From the NCBI GenBank assembly GCA_944376035.1, contig CALWBJ010000159.1:1-10546 (forward strand): a DNA stretch of 10,546 bases, in the 5' to 3' direction. The stretch comes from an uncultured Clostridia bacterium (GTDB taxonomy: Bacteria > Bacillota > Clostridia > Christensenellales > Borkfalkiaceae). Below, piece by piece: positions 1-6,542 of the stretch. The notes beneath the pieces are model-generated. The model was not told where the DNA came from. It was given only the letters and a program-made list of their open reading frames with translations, and ran no database searches. Positions within the stretch are counted from its first letter, which is position 1, and every line of letters starts with the position of its first letter. The translations under genes were made by a program, and so were the position numbers.

Positions 1-41
1 AAAAAATATTTAAATTTACATAAAAACTTATGTATTATACT

Positions 42-72
42 CGGCGGGCGCCCGATTGACGGGCGCCCGCCG
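42..72. terminator. GC-rich hairpin beyond the 3' end of spoVT
   Basis: Two perfectly complementary 13-base arms (42-54 and 60-72) made almost only of G and C enclose a 5-base loop (attga). On the plus strand the stem is followed by a short T run at 77-81. On the minus strand, downstream of spoVT, no T run follows directly. An outer match (23-30 with 74-81) could extend the fold, leaving an 11-base bulge. It may terminate a plus-strand gene lying left of the window and also slow spoVT transcripts. The hairpin is certain; its direction of action is inferred. Confidence 0.7.
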
Positions 73-97
73 CAAGTTTTTAATATTGCAAAAAATT

Positions 98-643
98 TTA
101 TTCAAACTGTTTTGCCAAGGTAAGTGCGGCAAGTTGAGCAAGTTTTACGTCGGTAGAAGTAAATCTCGCGGTTTTATCTCTGTCATAGATAACTATCGCG
201 CCGAAACAGTCTCCGTTTGAAACTACGGGTACAACTATCTGATTTTCCACATCCGGCTCGCCTCCTCGGCAGACGGTTACGGGATTAGTTCCGTCCTGCC
301 GGCTTGCCACAAGACTTTTCCTTTCTTTTAATATCTTTTCAAATTCCGCCGATACGGTCTTACCTGCCCAGTCTTTATCTTTATTTCCGATAACCAGAAT
401 AACTGCGTCGGTATCTGTTACCACACACGGCTTTTCAAGTATCTGATGTATTGATTCGGCAATACTCTTCGCAATTTCCGATACCGATGAAACCGGCGAA
501 TATTTTTTAAGTATAAGTTGTTCGCGTTCGGTATAAAATTCAAGTGGGTCGTTTTCGCGTATTCTCAAAGTTTTTCTGATTTCCTTCGGAATAACTACTC
601 TGCCCAATTCGTCTATTCTTCTTACAATACCTGTTTCTCTCAT
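98..643 (-). CDS. spoVT: Stage V sporulation protein T (SpoVT), AbrB-type transcription regulator
   Basis: SpoVT is a DNA-binding regulator that adjusts sigma-G-dependent gene expression in the forespore of spore formers. The 181-residue product matches the usual length of about 178. Residues 1-50 form the swapped-hairpin AbrB domain, with the signature GIVRRIDELGRVVIPKEIRK, then LRIRENDPLEF and the family's LKKYSP junction. The remainder fits the GAF-like C-terminal domain, including VVSNGDCFGAIVIYD near the end. A TTG at 655 would add four residues, but it overlaps the GGAGG ribosome binding site at 649-653, so the ATG at 643 is the better start. The gene stands alone, divergent from the glycosyltransferase gene, with a sigma-G-like promoter upstream. 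Identity is highly secure. Confidence 0.96.
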   Translation of the reverse strand: MRETGIVRRIDELGRVVIPKEIRKTLRIRENDPLEFYTEREQLILKKYSPVSSVSEIAKSIAESIHQILEKPCVVTDTDAVILVIGNKDKDWAGKTVSAEFEKILKERKSLVASRQDGTNPVTVCRGGEPDVENQIVVPVVSNGDCFGAIVIYDRDKTARFTSTDVKLAQLAALTLAKQFE

Positions 644-648
644 CAAAA

Positions 649-653
649 CCTCC
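649..653 (-). promoter_or_regulatory. Ribosome binding site of spoVT that fixes its start
   Basis: A GGAGG sits 5 bases before the ATG at 643. The upstream in-frame TTG at 655 runs into this motif and so cannot be the normal start. Confidence 0.85.
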
Positions 654-665
654 AAGTTACGAATT

Positions 666-694
666 TAGTATGAAACAGTTAGCGTATTTTATTC
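666..694 (-). promoter_or_regulatory. Predicted sigma-G promoter of spoVT
   Basis: Read on the minus strand, GAATA (690-694) is followed after 17 bases by CATACTA (666-672). This agrees with the known forespore sigma-G consensus (roughly GHATR, 17-18 bases, CATnnTA). spoVT is a sigma-G target in Bacillus subtilis, so the match is expected for this gene. The implied transcript would start near 660, leaving a leader of about 16 bases containing the GGAGG site. Sigma-F recognises a similar sequence and cannot be excluded. Confidence 0.72.
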
Positions 695-752
695 CTAATT
701 GACAAAATTCGGAAAAATAGTTTTACAATAAAATAAAAATATATCACTTTTG

Positions 753-781
753 TTGCCGCTACTAATTTTTTATGCTATAAT
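753..781 (+). promoter_or_regulatory. Extended -10 vegetative promoter of the glycosyltransferase/flippase pair
   Basis: TTGCCG (753-758) and a perfect TATAAT (776-781) are 17 bases apart, with TGC directly before the -10, giving an extended -10 promoter. The transcript should begin near 788. The first in-frame start codon of the open frame, a TTG at 750, lies in this promoter and therefore cannot be translated from this transcript. Confidence 0.78.
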
Positions 782-818
782 TTTTACAAAAATTTATTTA
801 CGGAATATAAATTGTATA

Positions 819-1862
819 ATGGATATATCAATGCATAAAAACAGAACTTTTTTTGTTTTAGTTCCTGCTTATAATGTTGAGAAATATATAAAAAATTGTA
901 TAGAGTCTGTTTTGAATCAAACCTATCAAAATTTTCGTTTAATCATTGTAGATGACGGCTCAACCGATAGTACCGGTAAAATATGCGACGAGTATGCCTT
1001 AAAAGATAATCGTATAAATGTTATTCATCAGAATAATAAAGGTATGATTTATTCAAGACAGCAAGCAATAAAATTTATTTATAATAATTTAAACAAAGAT
1101 GACTTTGTTATATATTTAGACGGAGATGACTTCCTAAAATTAAATGCTCTAGAAGTTATAAATAAAAAAATAGAAGAACATAACTGCGAAATTATAATTT
1201 ATGATATTGATAATATAAAAAACGGTAAAATAATTTCACACTTTAATGACGACAAATCTTTCATAGGTACTGTCACAGATAAACGCGAACTTTATAAAAT
1301 AGTTTTTTCCACTCACGCATATAATTCTTTATGCCGCAAAGCAGTTTCTTCAACTTTAATCAAAGATAAGGATTACAGCAAATTTTATCACATAAAACAT
1401 GGTGAAGACCTTCTGCAAAGTATTGATTATTTTGCCAACTGTAAAAAAGTCGTTTTTATTAAAGACCGTTTATATAATTACAATTATAATCCACTCTCTA
1501 TCACGCATAGCGTAACTTACGATAACTATAAAATTGATACCACTCTAAATAAATATATATGGGAGTTTTTAAAAAAAGAAAACGTTTGGAATAATGAAGA
1601 TTATAATATTTTTTTGGCTTTCCAAAGAAAACTTTTGAAAACACATATTATAACAATATCAAGATTTTCGACATCAAAATATAACAAAATAAAACTATTT
1701 GAAGAAATTTTATCTGACGAATATTATCAAATGGTTATTGATAGCAAAACAAAAAGCGACTTATTTTTAATATCTCTGAAAAAAAGAAAGTGGAACCGAC
1801 TTTTTTTTGAACTTAAAATTTACAATACTTTAAGCCAAATTAAACATTTTTTTAAAAAATAA
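819..1862 (+). CDS. Glycosyltransferase family 2 (GT-A fold)
   Basis: The product (347 residues) should transfer a sugar from a nucleotide-sugar donor during synthesis of a surface glycan or lipid-linked saccharide, at the inner face of the membrane. The N-terminal half is a standard GT2 domain: FFVLVPAYNVEKYI at residues 11-24, the nucleotide-binding DDGSTDST at 45-52, the metal-binding DGDD at 101-104, and GED at 195-197 matching the catalytic acid motif of the family. The C-terminal third is basic and unassigned; donor and acceptor cannot be told. Two starts are possible, ATG 819 and ATG 831; the latter has a weak GGA 7 bases upstream. Neither has a good Shine-Dalgarno site. The gene is much more AT-rich than most of the window (about 23% GC in the 60 bases from 1081), which hints at transfer. 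The flippase gene follows after 52 bases in the same direction. Confidence 0.9.
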   Translation: MDISMHKNRTFFVLVPAYNVEKYIKNCIESVLNQTYQNFRLIIVDDGSTDSTGKICDEYALKDNRINVIHQNNKGMIYSRQQAIKFIYNNLNKDDFVIYLDGDDFLKLNALEVINKKIEEHNCEIIIYDIDNIKNGKIISHFNDDKSFIGTVTDKRELYKIVFSTHAYNSLCRKAVSSTLIKDKDYSKFYHIKHGEDLLQSIDYFANCKKVVFIKDRLYNYNYNPLSITHSVTYDNYKIDTTLNKYIWEFLKKENVWNNEDYNIFLAFQRKLLKTHIITISRFSTSKYNKIKLFEEILSDEYYQMVIDSKTKSDLFLISLKKRKWNRLFFELKIYNTLSQIKHFFKK

Positions 1863-1914
1863 ATTCTAAAAATATAAAAATAATTTAATATTATAATAAA
1901 AAACATAATTAAAA

Positions 1915-3438
1915 ATGAGAACCAAAAAAGCACTTCTAAATTCAATAACCGCTCTTATTCTACAACTTGTTACAGTAATTTGCGGTCTTATTCTTCCGAG
2001 AATGATACTGAGCGCGTTCGGGTCGGAAATAAACGGCGCGCTTTCCTCTATTACTCAATTTTTAGGCTATATAACTTTAATTGAGGCGGGTGTGGGCGGA
2101 GTTTCGAGAGCCGCGCTTTATAAACCTCTTTCAAATAACGATTATACTTCTGTTTCGGGTATAATTGTAGCCACAGAGAAATTTTTCAGGAAAATTGCAT
2201 ATATATTTATTCTTTATTCAGTGATAATTGCCGCAGTTTTCCCGGTAATAACAAAAAATAATCTTGACTGGCTGTTTACATTTTTTCTTGTTTTAATTAT
2301 CGCGATAAGTACTTTTGCGCAATACTTTTTCGGAATTACCTATTCGGTTCTTATCCAGGCAGACCAACGTACTTATATTACTAACGTAATTCAAATTGTA
2401 ACTATTATTCTAAATACAGCCATATCTGTTGTTTTAATACAATTAGGTTTAGGCGTACATCTTGTCAAACTTGTCAGTGCCTCCATATTTGTACTTCGTC
2501 CTGTCATTATAAACATTTATGTAAAAAGAAAATACAGAATAAATAAAAAAATTCCCGCAGATGACCAGGCCATAAGACAACGCTGGAATGGATTAGGACA
2601 TCATATTGCATTTTTTATTCATAACAATACGGATATTTTTGTAATATCTGTTTTTCTCGGACTAAAATGGGTCTCTGTGTATTCCGTATATTTTATGATT
2701 TGTTCAGGAATAAAAAACGTAATAAACGCTTTTATAAGCAGTGCAGAGTCTGCTTTCGGAAATATGATTGCCAGAAATGAAAATAACAATCTTAATATAA
2801 ATTTCAGAATAATAGAAACTTTAACTTCAGTTATGGTTGTATTGTTTTTTACAACAACAGGACTTTTACTTCTGGATTTTATATCCATATATACTTCGGG
2901 CATAACAGATATAAACTATCTGATTTTACCTTTCGGTATACTGATAACTGTTTCAGAATCCTTACAGTGCATAAAAACTCCGTACCATTCGGTTGTTATC
3001 GCCGCCGGTCATTTTAAACAGACGCAAGTCGGTGCTTATATAGAAGCGGGAATAAATGTTGTTTTTTCAGTTATAGCAGTTTTATTTCTTGGCATTACAG
3101 GTGTCATGATAGCAACTGTTTCTGCCACACTGTTCAGAATAATTGATTATGTAATATATTTGAGAAAAAATATTATATCAAGAAGTGCAAATGTATTTAT
3201 AAAACGGCAAATAGTTAATATACTGAACGCTTTATCTATAATAGCAATTTGTCTCATCATACCTTTTTCTGTTCCGGGAGATTATTTTGCCTGGGTACTG
3301 AAAGCGCTTGCAGTATTCTCCGTTGCCGCGGTTATGACACTTATTTGGAATATGATTTTTTACAGAAAAGAAATTATTCAAATGATTTCAAAAATAAAAA
3401 ACACCTTAAAAAAACCTAAGCCGCAGAATAACAATTAA
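1915..3438 (+). CDS. Wzx-like polysaccharide flippase (MATE/MOP superfamily)
   Basis: This is a multi-pass membrane protein of 507 residues with about 12-14 hydrophobic segments, the usual size for oligosaccharide flippases. Such proteins move lipid-linked sugars across the cytoplasmic membrane. The N-terminal block, with GLILPRMILSAFGSEINGAL near residues 23-42, then SSITQFLGYITLIEAGVGG and the ALYKPL segment, is typical of a conserved Firmicute Wzx-like family. The last 20 or so residues are basic and cytoplasmic. It lies in a probable operon with the glycosyltransferase upstream, so the pair likely builds and exports one glycan. The 52-base leader is almost pure A/T and has no Shine-Dalgarno match, unlike most other genes here. 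It is not SpoVB/YabM-like at its N-terminus, although it lies near spoVT. The superfamily is secure; the substrate is unknown. Confidence 0.88.
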   Translation: MRTKKALLNSITALILQLVTVICGLILPRMILSAFGSEINGALSSITQFLGYITLIEAGVGGVSRAALYKPLSNNDYTSVSGIIVATEKFFRKIAYIFILYSVIIAAVFPVITKNNLDWLFTFFLVLIIAISTFAQYFFGITYSVLIQADQRTYITNVIQIVTIILNTAISVVLIQLGLGVHLVKLVSASIFVLRPVIINIYVKRKYRINKKIPADDQAIRQRWNGLGHHIAFFIHNNTDIFVISVFLGLKWVSVYSVYFMICSGIKNVINAFISSAESAFGNMIARNENNNLNINFRIIETLTSVMVVLFFTTTGLLLLDFISIYTSGITDINYLILPFGILITVSESLQCIKTPYHSVVIAAGHFKQTQVGAYIEAGINVVFSVIAVLFLGITGVMIATVSATLFRIIDYVIYLRKNIISRSANVFIKRQIVNILNALSIIAICLIIPFSVPGDYFAWVLKALAVFSVAAVMTLIWNMIFYRKEIIQMISKIKNTLKKPKPQNNN

Positions 3439-3478
3439 AAAATCGCGTAAATATTTTCTTAAATGTTTACGCGATTTT
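3439..3478. terminator. Bidirectional terminator between convergent flippase and cardiolipin synthase genes
   Basis: The hairpin starts one base after the flippase stop codon. Arms 3439-3451 and 3466-3478 pair perfectly over 13 bases (aaaatcgcgtaaa type). The stem can extend 5 more pairs, one of them G-U, down to a 4-base loop at 3457-3460. The A-rich left flank and T-rich right flank give a T run in both directions, as expected between convergent genes. Confidence 0.88.
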
Positions 3479-3498
3479 GATTTTATTATTTAAGTTTT

Positions 3499-5013
3499 TC
3501 AGCAAAGAGGAGCGAATATTTTTAGTATCATTCCGAAAATACTGCCGAAAAATCTTCCGTGCAATTCTTTTGTTTCCATATACCTTGACTGTGATTGTGT
3601 CGTAAGAAAATCGTTTTTCAACTCCTTTATTAAGTCGCTGTTATAAAAAACAGAATTACATTCAAAATGCAGATAAAGGCTTCTGTAATCAAGATTTACA
3701 CTTCCCACCGTACATATTTTTTCATCGATTATGCACGCTTTGGCATGCAGAAATCCGGGCGTGTATTTATATATTTTAACCCCGTGTTTCGAGAGTTCTT
3801 CCGCATATGACAGTGTAAATTTATAAATAAGTTTTTTATCGGGTATTCCGGGTATTATTATTCTTATATCGACACCGCGAGATGCGGCACGTATAAATGC
3901 TTCCTTTAAAGAATCGGGTATAATAAGATAAGGAGTATAAAAATATGCGGTTTTTTCCGCTTGTGCAAGCATGTCTATAATAATTTTATTACTTACAGGC
4001 TCGTCGCTTGCGGGAGAGTCGTAATAAGAAAATATATAGCCGTCTGATTTTTTATCTTTGAATTCATTTTTCGAGGGGAAATATAAATCTGATATGTCTA
4101 TCTTATCTTTTGAATAGGCATTCCAGAAAAGGACAAACATTTTTGTGTAATCGATTACCCCTTCCCCCTCGAATTTAAATCCTATATCTTTCCAATGTCC
4201 GAATCTGCTTTTTACGTTTATATATTCATCGCCGATATTAACGCCGCCTGAAAAACACACTCTGTTATCTATTATGGTCATTTTTCTGTGGTCGCGGTTG
4301 TTAAGCGTCATTTTTATAAATACGAGCGCATTGAAAGCCTCACATTTTATCCCTTTCGATATAAGCCTTCTTCTGTCGCGCTTTGAAAAAGTAGATATGC
4401 TTCCTATATCGTCATAAAGAACTCTGACATCAACTCCTTCTTTAACCTTTTCTTCAAGTATTTTTATTATAGAATTCCAGAACTCACCGACGGAAATTAT
4501 AAAATACTCCATATAAATAAATTTTTCGGCACGTTTCAGTTCGGAAATCATGTCCTTAAACATATAATCGCCGAGAGGATAAAATACGGGATTTAGTGCT
4601 TTTGAGGGAAGTGCGCCCGTCATTTGCTCTGCCATTTTGAGTGTGCCCAAAAATCTTTTATCCGAATAAAACGCATTATCCGGAATTCTTTCTGTTTTAT
4701 CCATCACTATATCGGCCTTGTTTCTGTCAATTTTTTTAACGACAATTCTTGCGGCCCGTTTATTGCCGCTCGCCAGATACATCCAAGTTCCGATAAAGGG
4801 AAATATCATTATCACGATAATCCACATCGTTTTATAATTCGACTCGTCGCGATTATTGACAATAAACAATAGTATGAGTATTTTTAATGCCAACAATATA
4901 ATTTGCAGATAAATTGCAAAATTGATAAGCAAAGAAAAAAGCAATATATACCATAAAAGTTGCAGCGCAACCGCAGGAATAAGCATCAGTAATCTTGCAA
5001 GAACTTTTCTCAT
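3499..5013 (-). CDS. cls: Cardiolipin synthase (phospholipase D family)
   Basis: It condenses phosphatidylglycerol molecules into cardiolipin in the cytoplasmic membrane. At 504 residues it has the normal length. Hydrophobic segments lie at about residues 8-30, 31-53 and 62-82, followed by a charged linker. Two phospholipase D (HKD) active sites are intact: H242, K244 and D249 in DHRKMTIIDN, and H423, K425 and D430 in LHAKACIID. Each is followed by its usual GG or GS..N motif (SGGVNIGDEY; VGSVNLDYRS). An AAGGAG site is spaced 4 bases from the ATG at 5013. It is monocistronic, with its own promoter at 5080-5108 and a shared terminator at its 3' end. A related phospholipase D family transferase is possible, but the transmembrane N-terminus plus paired HKD motifs favours Cls. 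Confidence 0.94.
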   Translation of the reverse strand: MRKVLARLLMLIPAVALQLLWYILLFSLLINFAIYLQIILLALKILILLFIVNNRDESNYKTMWIIVIMIFPFIGTWMYLASGNKRAARIVVKKIDRNKADIVMDKTERIPDNAFYSDKRFLGTLKMAEQMTGALPSKALNPVFYPLGDYMFKDMISELKRAEKFIYMEYFIISVGEFWNSIIKILEEKVKEGVDVRVLYDDIGSISTFSKRDRRRLISKGIKCEAFNALVFIKMTLNNRDHRKMTIIDNRVCFSGGVNIGDEYINVKSRFGHWKDIGFKFEGEGVIDYTKMFVLFWNAYSKDKIDISDLYFPSKNEFKDKKSDGYIFSYYDSPASDEPVSNKIIIDMLAQAEKTAYFYTPYLIIPDSLKEAFIRAASRGVDIRIIIPGIPDKKLIYKFTLSYAEELSKHGVKIYKYTPGFLHAKACIIDEKICTVGSVNLDYRSLYLHFECNSVFYNSDLIKELKNDFLTTQSQSRYMETKELHGRFFGSIFGMILKIFAPLC

Positions 5014-5079
5014 TTTTCTCCTTTGATTTTATATGAAAGCAATAAAATCCTCTTATGCTTATAATAGTTTAATTTGTTC

Positions 5080-5108
5080 ATTATATCATTATTTATAAAA
5101 AATTTCAA
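5080..5108 (-). promoter_or_regulatory. Predicted sigma-A promoter of cls
   Basis: On the minus strand TTGAAA (5103-5108) and a perfect TATAAT (5080-5085) are 17 bases apart, with TGA directly before the -10 as in an extended -10 element. The transcript would start near 5073, about 60 bases before the cls ATG. Confidence 0.75.
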
Positions 5109-5199
5109 TATTTTTATTTTAAATGGCATATTAAAATAAATTTTTCGTGCACAGTAGTAATATAATAAAAAAATAACATTTATAATGCAGATATTTCCA

Positions 5200-5249
5200 T
5201 TTAAAACTTTCCGCCCGCGGATTCGTACCCGCGGGCGGAAAGTTTTAAA
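5200..5249. terminator. 21-bp perfect hairpin, probable trx terminator
   Basis: Arms 5200-5220 and 5229-5249 are perfect inverted copies around an 8-base loop. The inner 10 pairs are all G/C and the outer part is TTTAAAACTTT with its complement, so the fold ends in A/U pairs on both strands. It lies 95 bases downstream of the trx stop. A factor-independent terminator that works in both directions is the simplest reading; protection of the mRNA end is another. Confidence 0.75.
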
Positions 5250-5344
5250 GAAATACTTTGATTATGTAAAATTTTATTGTTAAATTCCGCTGACTGGAAT
5301 TAAGGATATAAAAATACTAAGCATAATAGACAAAGTAAGAAAAT

Positions 5345-5665
5345 TTATGCTTTATATTTTGCCAAAACAGCGTCAATCTGCGCTCTGGGTTTTACGCCGA
5401 CAAAAGACTCCGCTATCTTCCCGTTTTTGAATATCATTACTGTGGGGATACTCATAATCTGAAAGTATGATGCGAGTTCTTCCTCATCGTCAACGTTGAC
5501 TTTACCTACCTTAATGCTGCCCTCGTAGTCCTTTGCTATCTCCTCGATAACAGGCGCGAGCATGCGGCAGGGACCGCAACATGAAGCCCAGAAATCTACC
5601 AGAACGGGTTTTTCCGACTGCATTACTTCTTTTTCAAAATTATTTTTTGTCAATGTGATTTCCAT
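5345..5665 (-). CDS. trxA: Thioredoxin with a CCGPC active site
   Basis: Thioredoxin reduces protein disulfides in the cytoplasm and is recharged by thioredoxin reductase. The 106-residue product has the standard length and fold: LVDFWASCCGPCRMLAPVIEEIA around the active site, the conserved buried D24, the cis-proline at P74 in SIPTV, and the FKNG..ESFVGV strand region. The redox pair is C30 and C33. Where nearly all thioredoxins have Trp before the first of these (WCGPC), this protein has Cys (C29), codon TGT rather than TGG. The frame is open upstream to 5830, but the ATG at 5665 has AAGGAG 6 bases before it and gives the canonical N-terminus; the extension would run through the promoter. 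It has its own promoter and operator-like site, downstream of the Crp/Fnr gene. Confidence 0.93.
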   Translation of the reverse strand: MEITLTKNNFEKEVMQSEKPVLVDFWASCCGPCRMLAPVIEEIAKDYEGSIKVGKVNVDDEEELASYFQIMSIPTVMIFKNGKIAESFVGVKPRAQIDAVLAKYKA

Positions 5666-5710
5666 AATATTCTCCTTTTTATCCGATGAACGGTTCTCTT
5701 TTTTATACAT

Positions 5711-5739
5711 ATTATAGCAATTATTTATAAAAATGTATG
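5711..5739 (-). promoter_or_regulatory. Predicted activator-dependent promoter of trx
   Basis: A perfect TATAAT (5711-5716, minus strand) preceded by TGC forms an extended -10. The hexamer 17 bases upstream, CATACA (5734-5739), matches the -35 consensus at only three positions, as is usual for promoters that need an activator. Transcription would start near 5704, giving a leader of about 39 bases. Confidence 0.65.
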
Positions 5740-5754
5740 TAACTAAGTCACATA
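5736..5754 (-). promoter_or_regulatory. Operator-like near-palindrome, candidate Crp/Fnr site at trx
   Basis: On the minus strand the site reads TATGTGAC-TTA-GTTACATA. The 8-base arms pair at seven of eight positions around a 3-base centre. The centre (5745) lies about 41 bp upstream of the predicted start at 5704, where class II Crp/Fnr activators bind, and the site overlaps the poor -35. The TGTGA half resembles Crp half-sites, but the odd-numbered spacing differs from the classic Crp and FNR sites. The neighbouring Crp/Fnr gene makes its product the natural candidate ligand; this is inference. Confidence 0.5.
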
Positions 5755-5861
5755 GTTTAGTTTTTTTGAAAAATATTTTTTCTAAAATAATCTTACGATA
5801 AAAAACTAAAAATAGTACGAAACCAGACACTCACCAACGGACAAAGCCGTAAAAAACAAAT

Positions 5862-6542
5862 TTATTCGGTAAAAGAGCGTAATTTTTCAATGTCTTTAAC
5901 CGTAATTTTCCCCCGTTCGTAATTAATTATTCCCGCGCGGGAAAGTCTTTTCAGAGTTCTTGCCACCACTTCACGGGCGGAACTTGTCTGACGCGCTATT
6001 TCTTCCTGAGTCTTCTCTATTTCATTTTTGCCGGCAACCGACAATTCTTCGATAAGGTAATCCGCAAGACGTTTTACGTAACTATCAAATAAAATTTGCT
6101 GAACCGAACGCATGGCGGAAGAAAATCTGTCAATAAGAAGTTCATAAGAATAACACCTGAAATTGACGTTACTCTCCGTAAGCCGCGCAAAAGCGCGCGA
6201 ATTAAGAATAAGAAGTTCGCAGTCTTTTTCTTCCGAAACATGAGTTTCAAAAGTTATGTAACTGAGAACGCACGAAGCAGTCAATGCACAGCATTCTCCT
6301 TCATAGACTCGGAAGAGCGTTATTTCCCTTCCCTCTTCCGAAACCATATAAGCGCGTATTTCACCGCTAATAAGCATTATCATGCCCAGACATTCGCCTT
6401 CGCTCACGGGCTTACCTTTTAAAACTTTTCGGGTGCTTATATTTGCTGAAAAATATTCTTTTTCTTCTTCCGAAAAAAAGTCATAAAACCCTGCTTTTTT
6501 GAAAAAAGAAATGTAATTATCGGTAATTTTATCTGCATTCAT
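5862..6542 (-). CDS. Crp/Fnr family transcription regulator
   Basis: A 226-residue regulator with an N-terminal cyclic-nucleotide-binding-type beta-roll (about residues 15-125), a long dimer helix (about 130-165) and a C-terminal winged helix-turn-helix, with TQEEIARQTSSAREVVARTL at 178-197 and KRLSRAG after it. The domain order is that of Crp/Fnr activators. It lacks the N-terminal iron-sulfur cysteine cluster of classical FNR but has six cysteines, including C84, C85 and C91 in GECCALTASCVL, a motif I recall as conserved in a Clostridial subgroup; a redox role is possible but unproven. The frame opens at 6593, but the ATG at 6542 gives the normal family length and has GGA five bases upstream. 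It overlaps the end of the NifX-like gene by 14 bases, indicating co-translation. Likely targets include itself and trx. Confidence 0.88.
   Translation of the reverse strand: MNADKITDNYISFFKKAGFYDFFSEEEKEYFSANISTRKVLKGKPVSEGECLGMIMLISGEIRAYMVSEEGREITLFRVYEGECCALTASCVLSYITFETHVSEEKDCELLILNSRAFARLTESNVNFRCYSYELLIDRFSSAMRSVQQILFDSYVKRLADYLIEELSVAGKNEIEKTQEEIARQTSSAREVVARTLKRLSRAGIINYERGKITVKDIEKLRSFTE

Larger units (their letters stand above)
5014..5344. other. Intergenic region between cls and trx (no gene)
   Basis: These 331 AT-rich bases carry the cls leader and promoter (to 5108), then about 90 bases in which I see nothing definite, then the 21-bp hairpin at 5200-5249. Between the hairpin and the trx stop there is only a small inverted repeat (6-bp arms, near 5285-5302). 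I find no open frame with a ribosome binding site and no RNA gene. Confidence 0.7.

Noticed and set aside
750..818. N-terminal extension of the glycosyltransferase from a TTG at 750
   Set aside because: The stretch contains the -35 and -10 elements of the gene's own promoter (753-781), and the family N-terminus begins near residue 10 from the ATG at 819.
2619..2903. Minus-strand open frame inside the flippase gene
   Set aside because: Antisense shadow of a conserved membrane protein, with no ribosome site and no recognisable features.
1915..3438. SpoVB/YabM-type sporulation flippase, suggested by closeness to spoVT
   Set aside because: The N-terminus and conserved blocks match the Wzx-like family rather than SpoVB, and the gene is divergent from spoVT and paired with a glycosyltransferase.
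5666..5830. 55-residue N-terminal extension of thioredoxin from 5830
   Set aside because: It would run through the predicted promoter and operator; ATG 5665 has a well-spaced AAGGAG and yields a normal-length thioredoxin.
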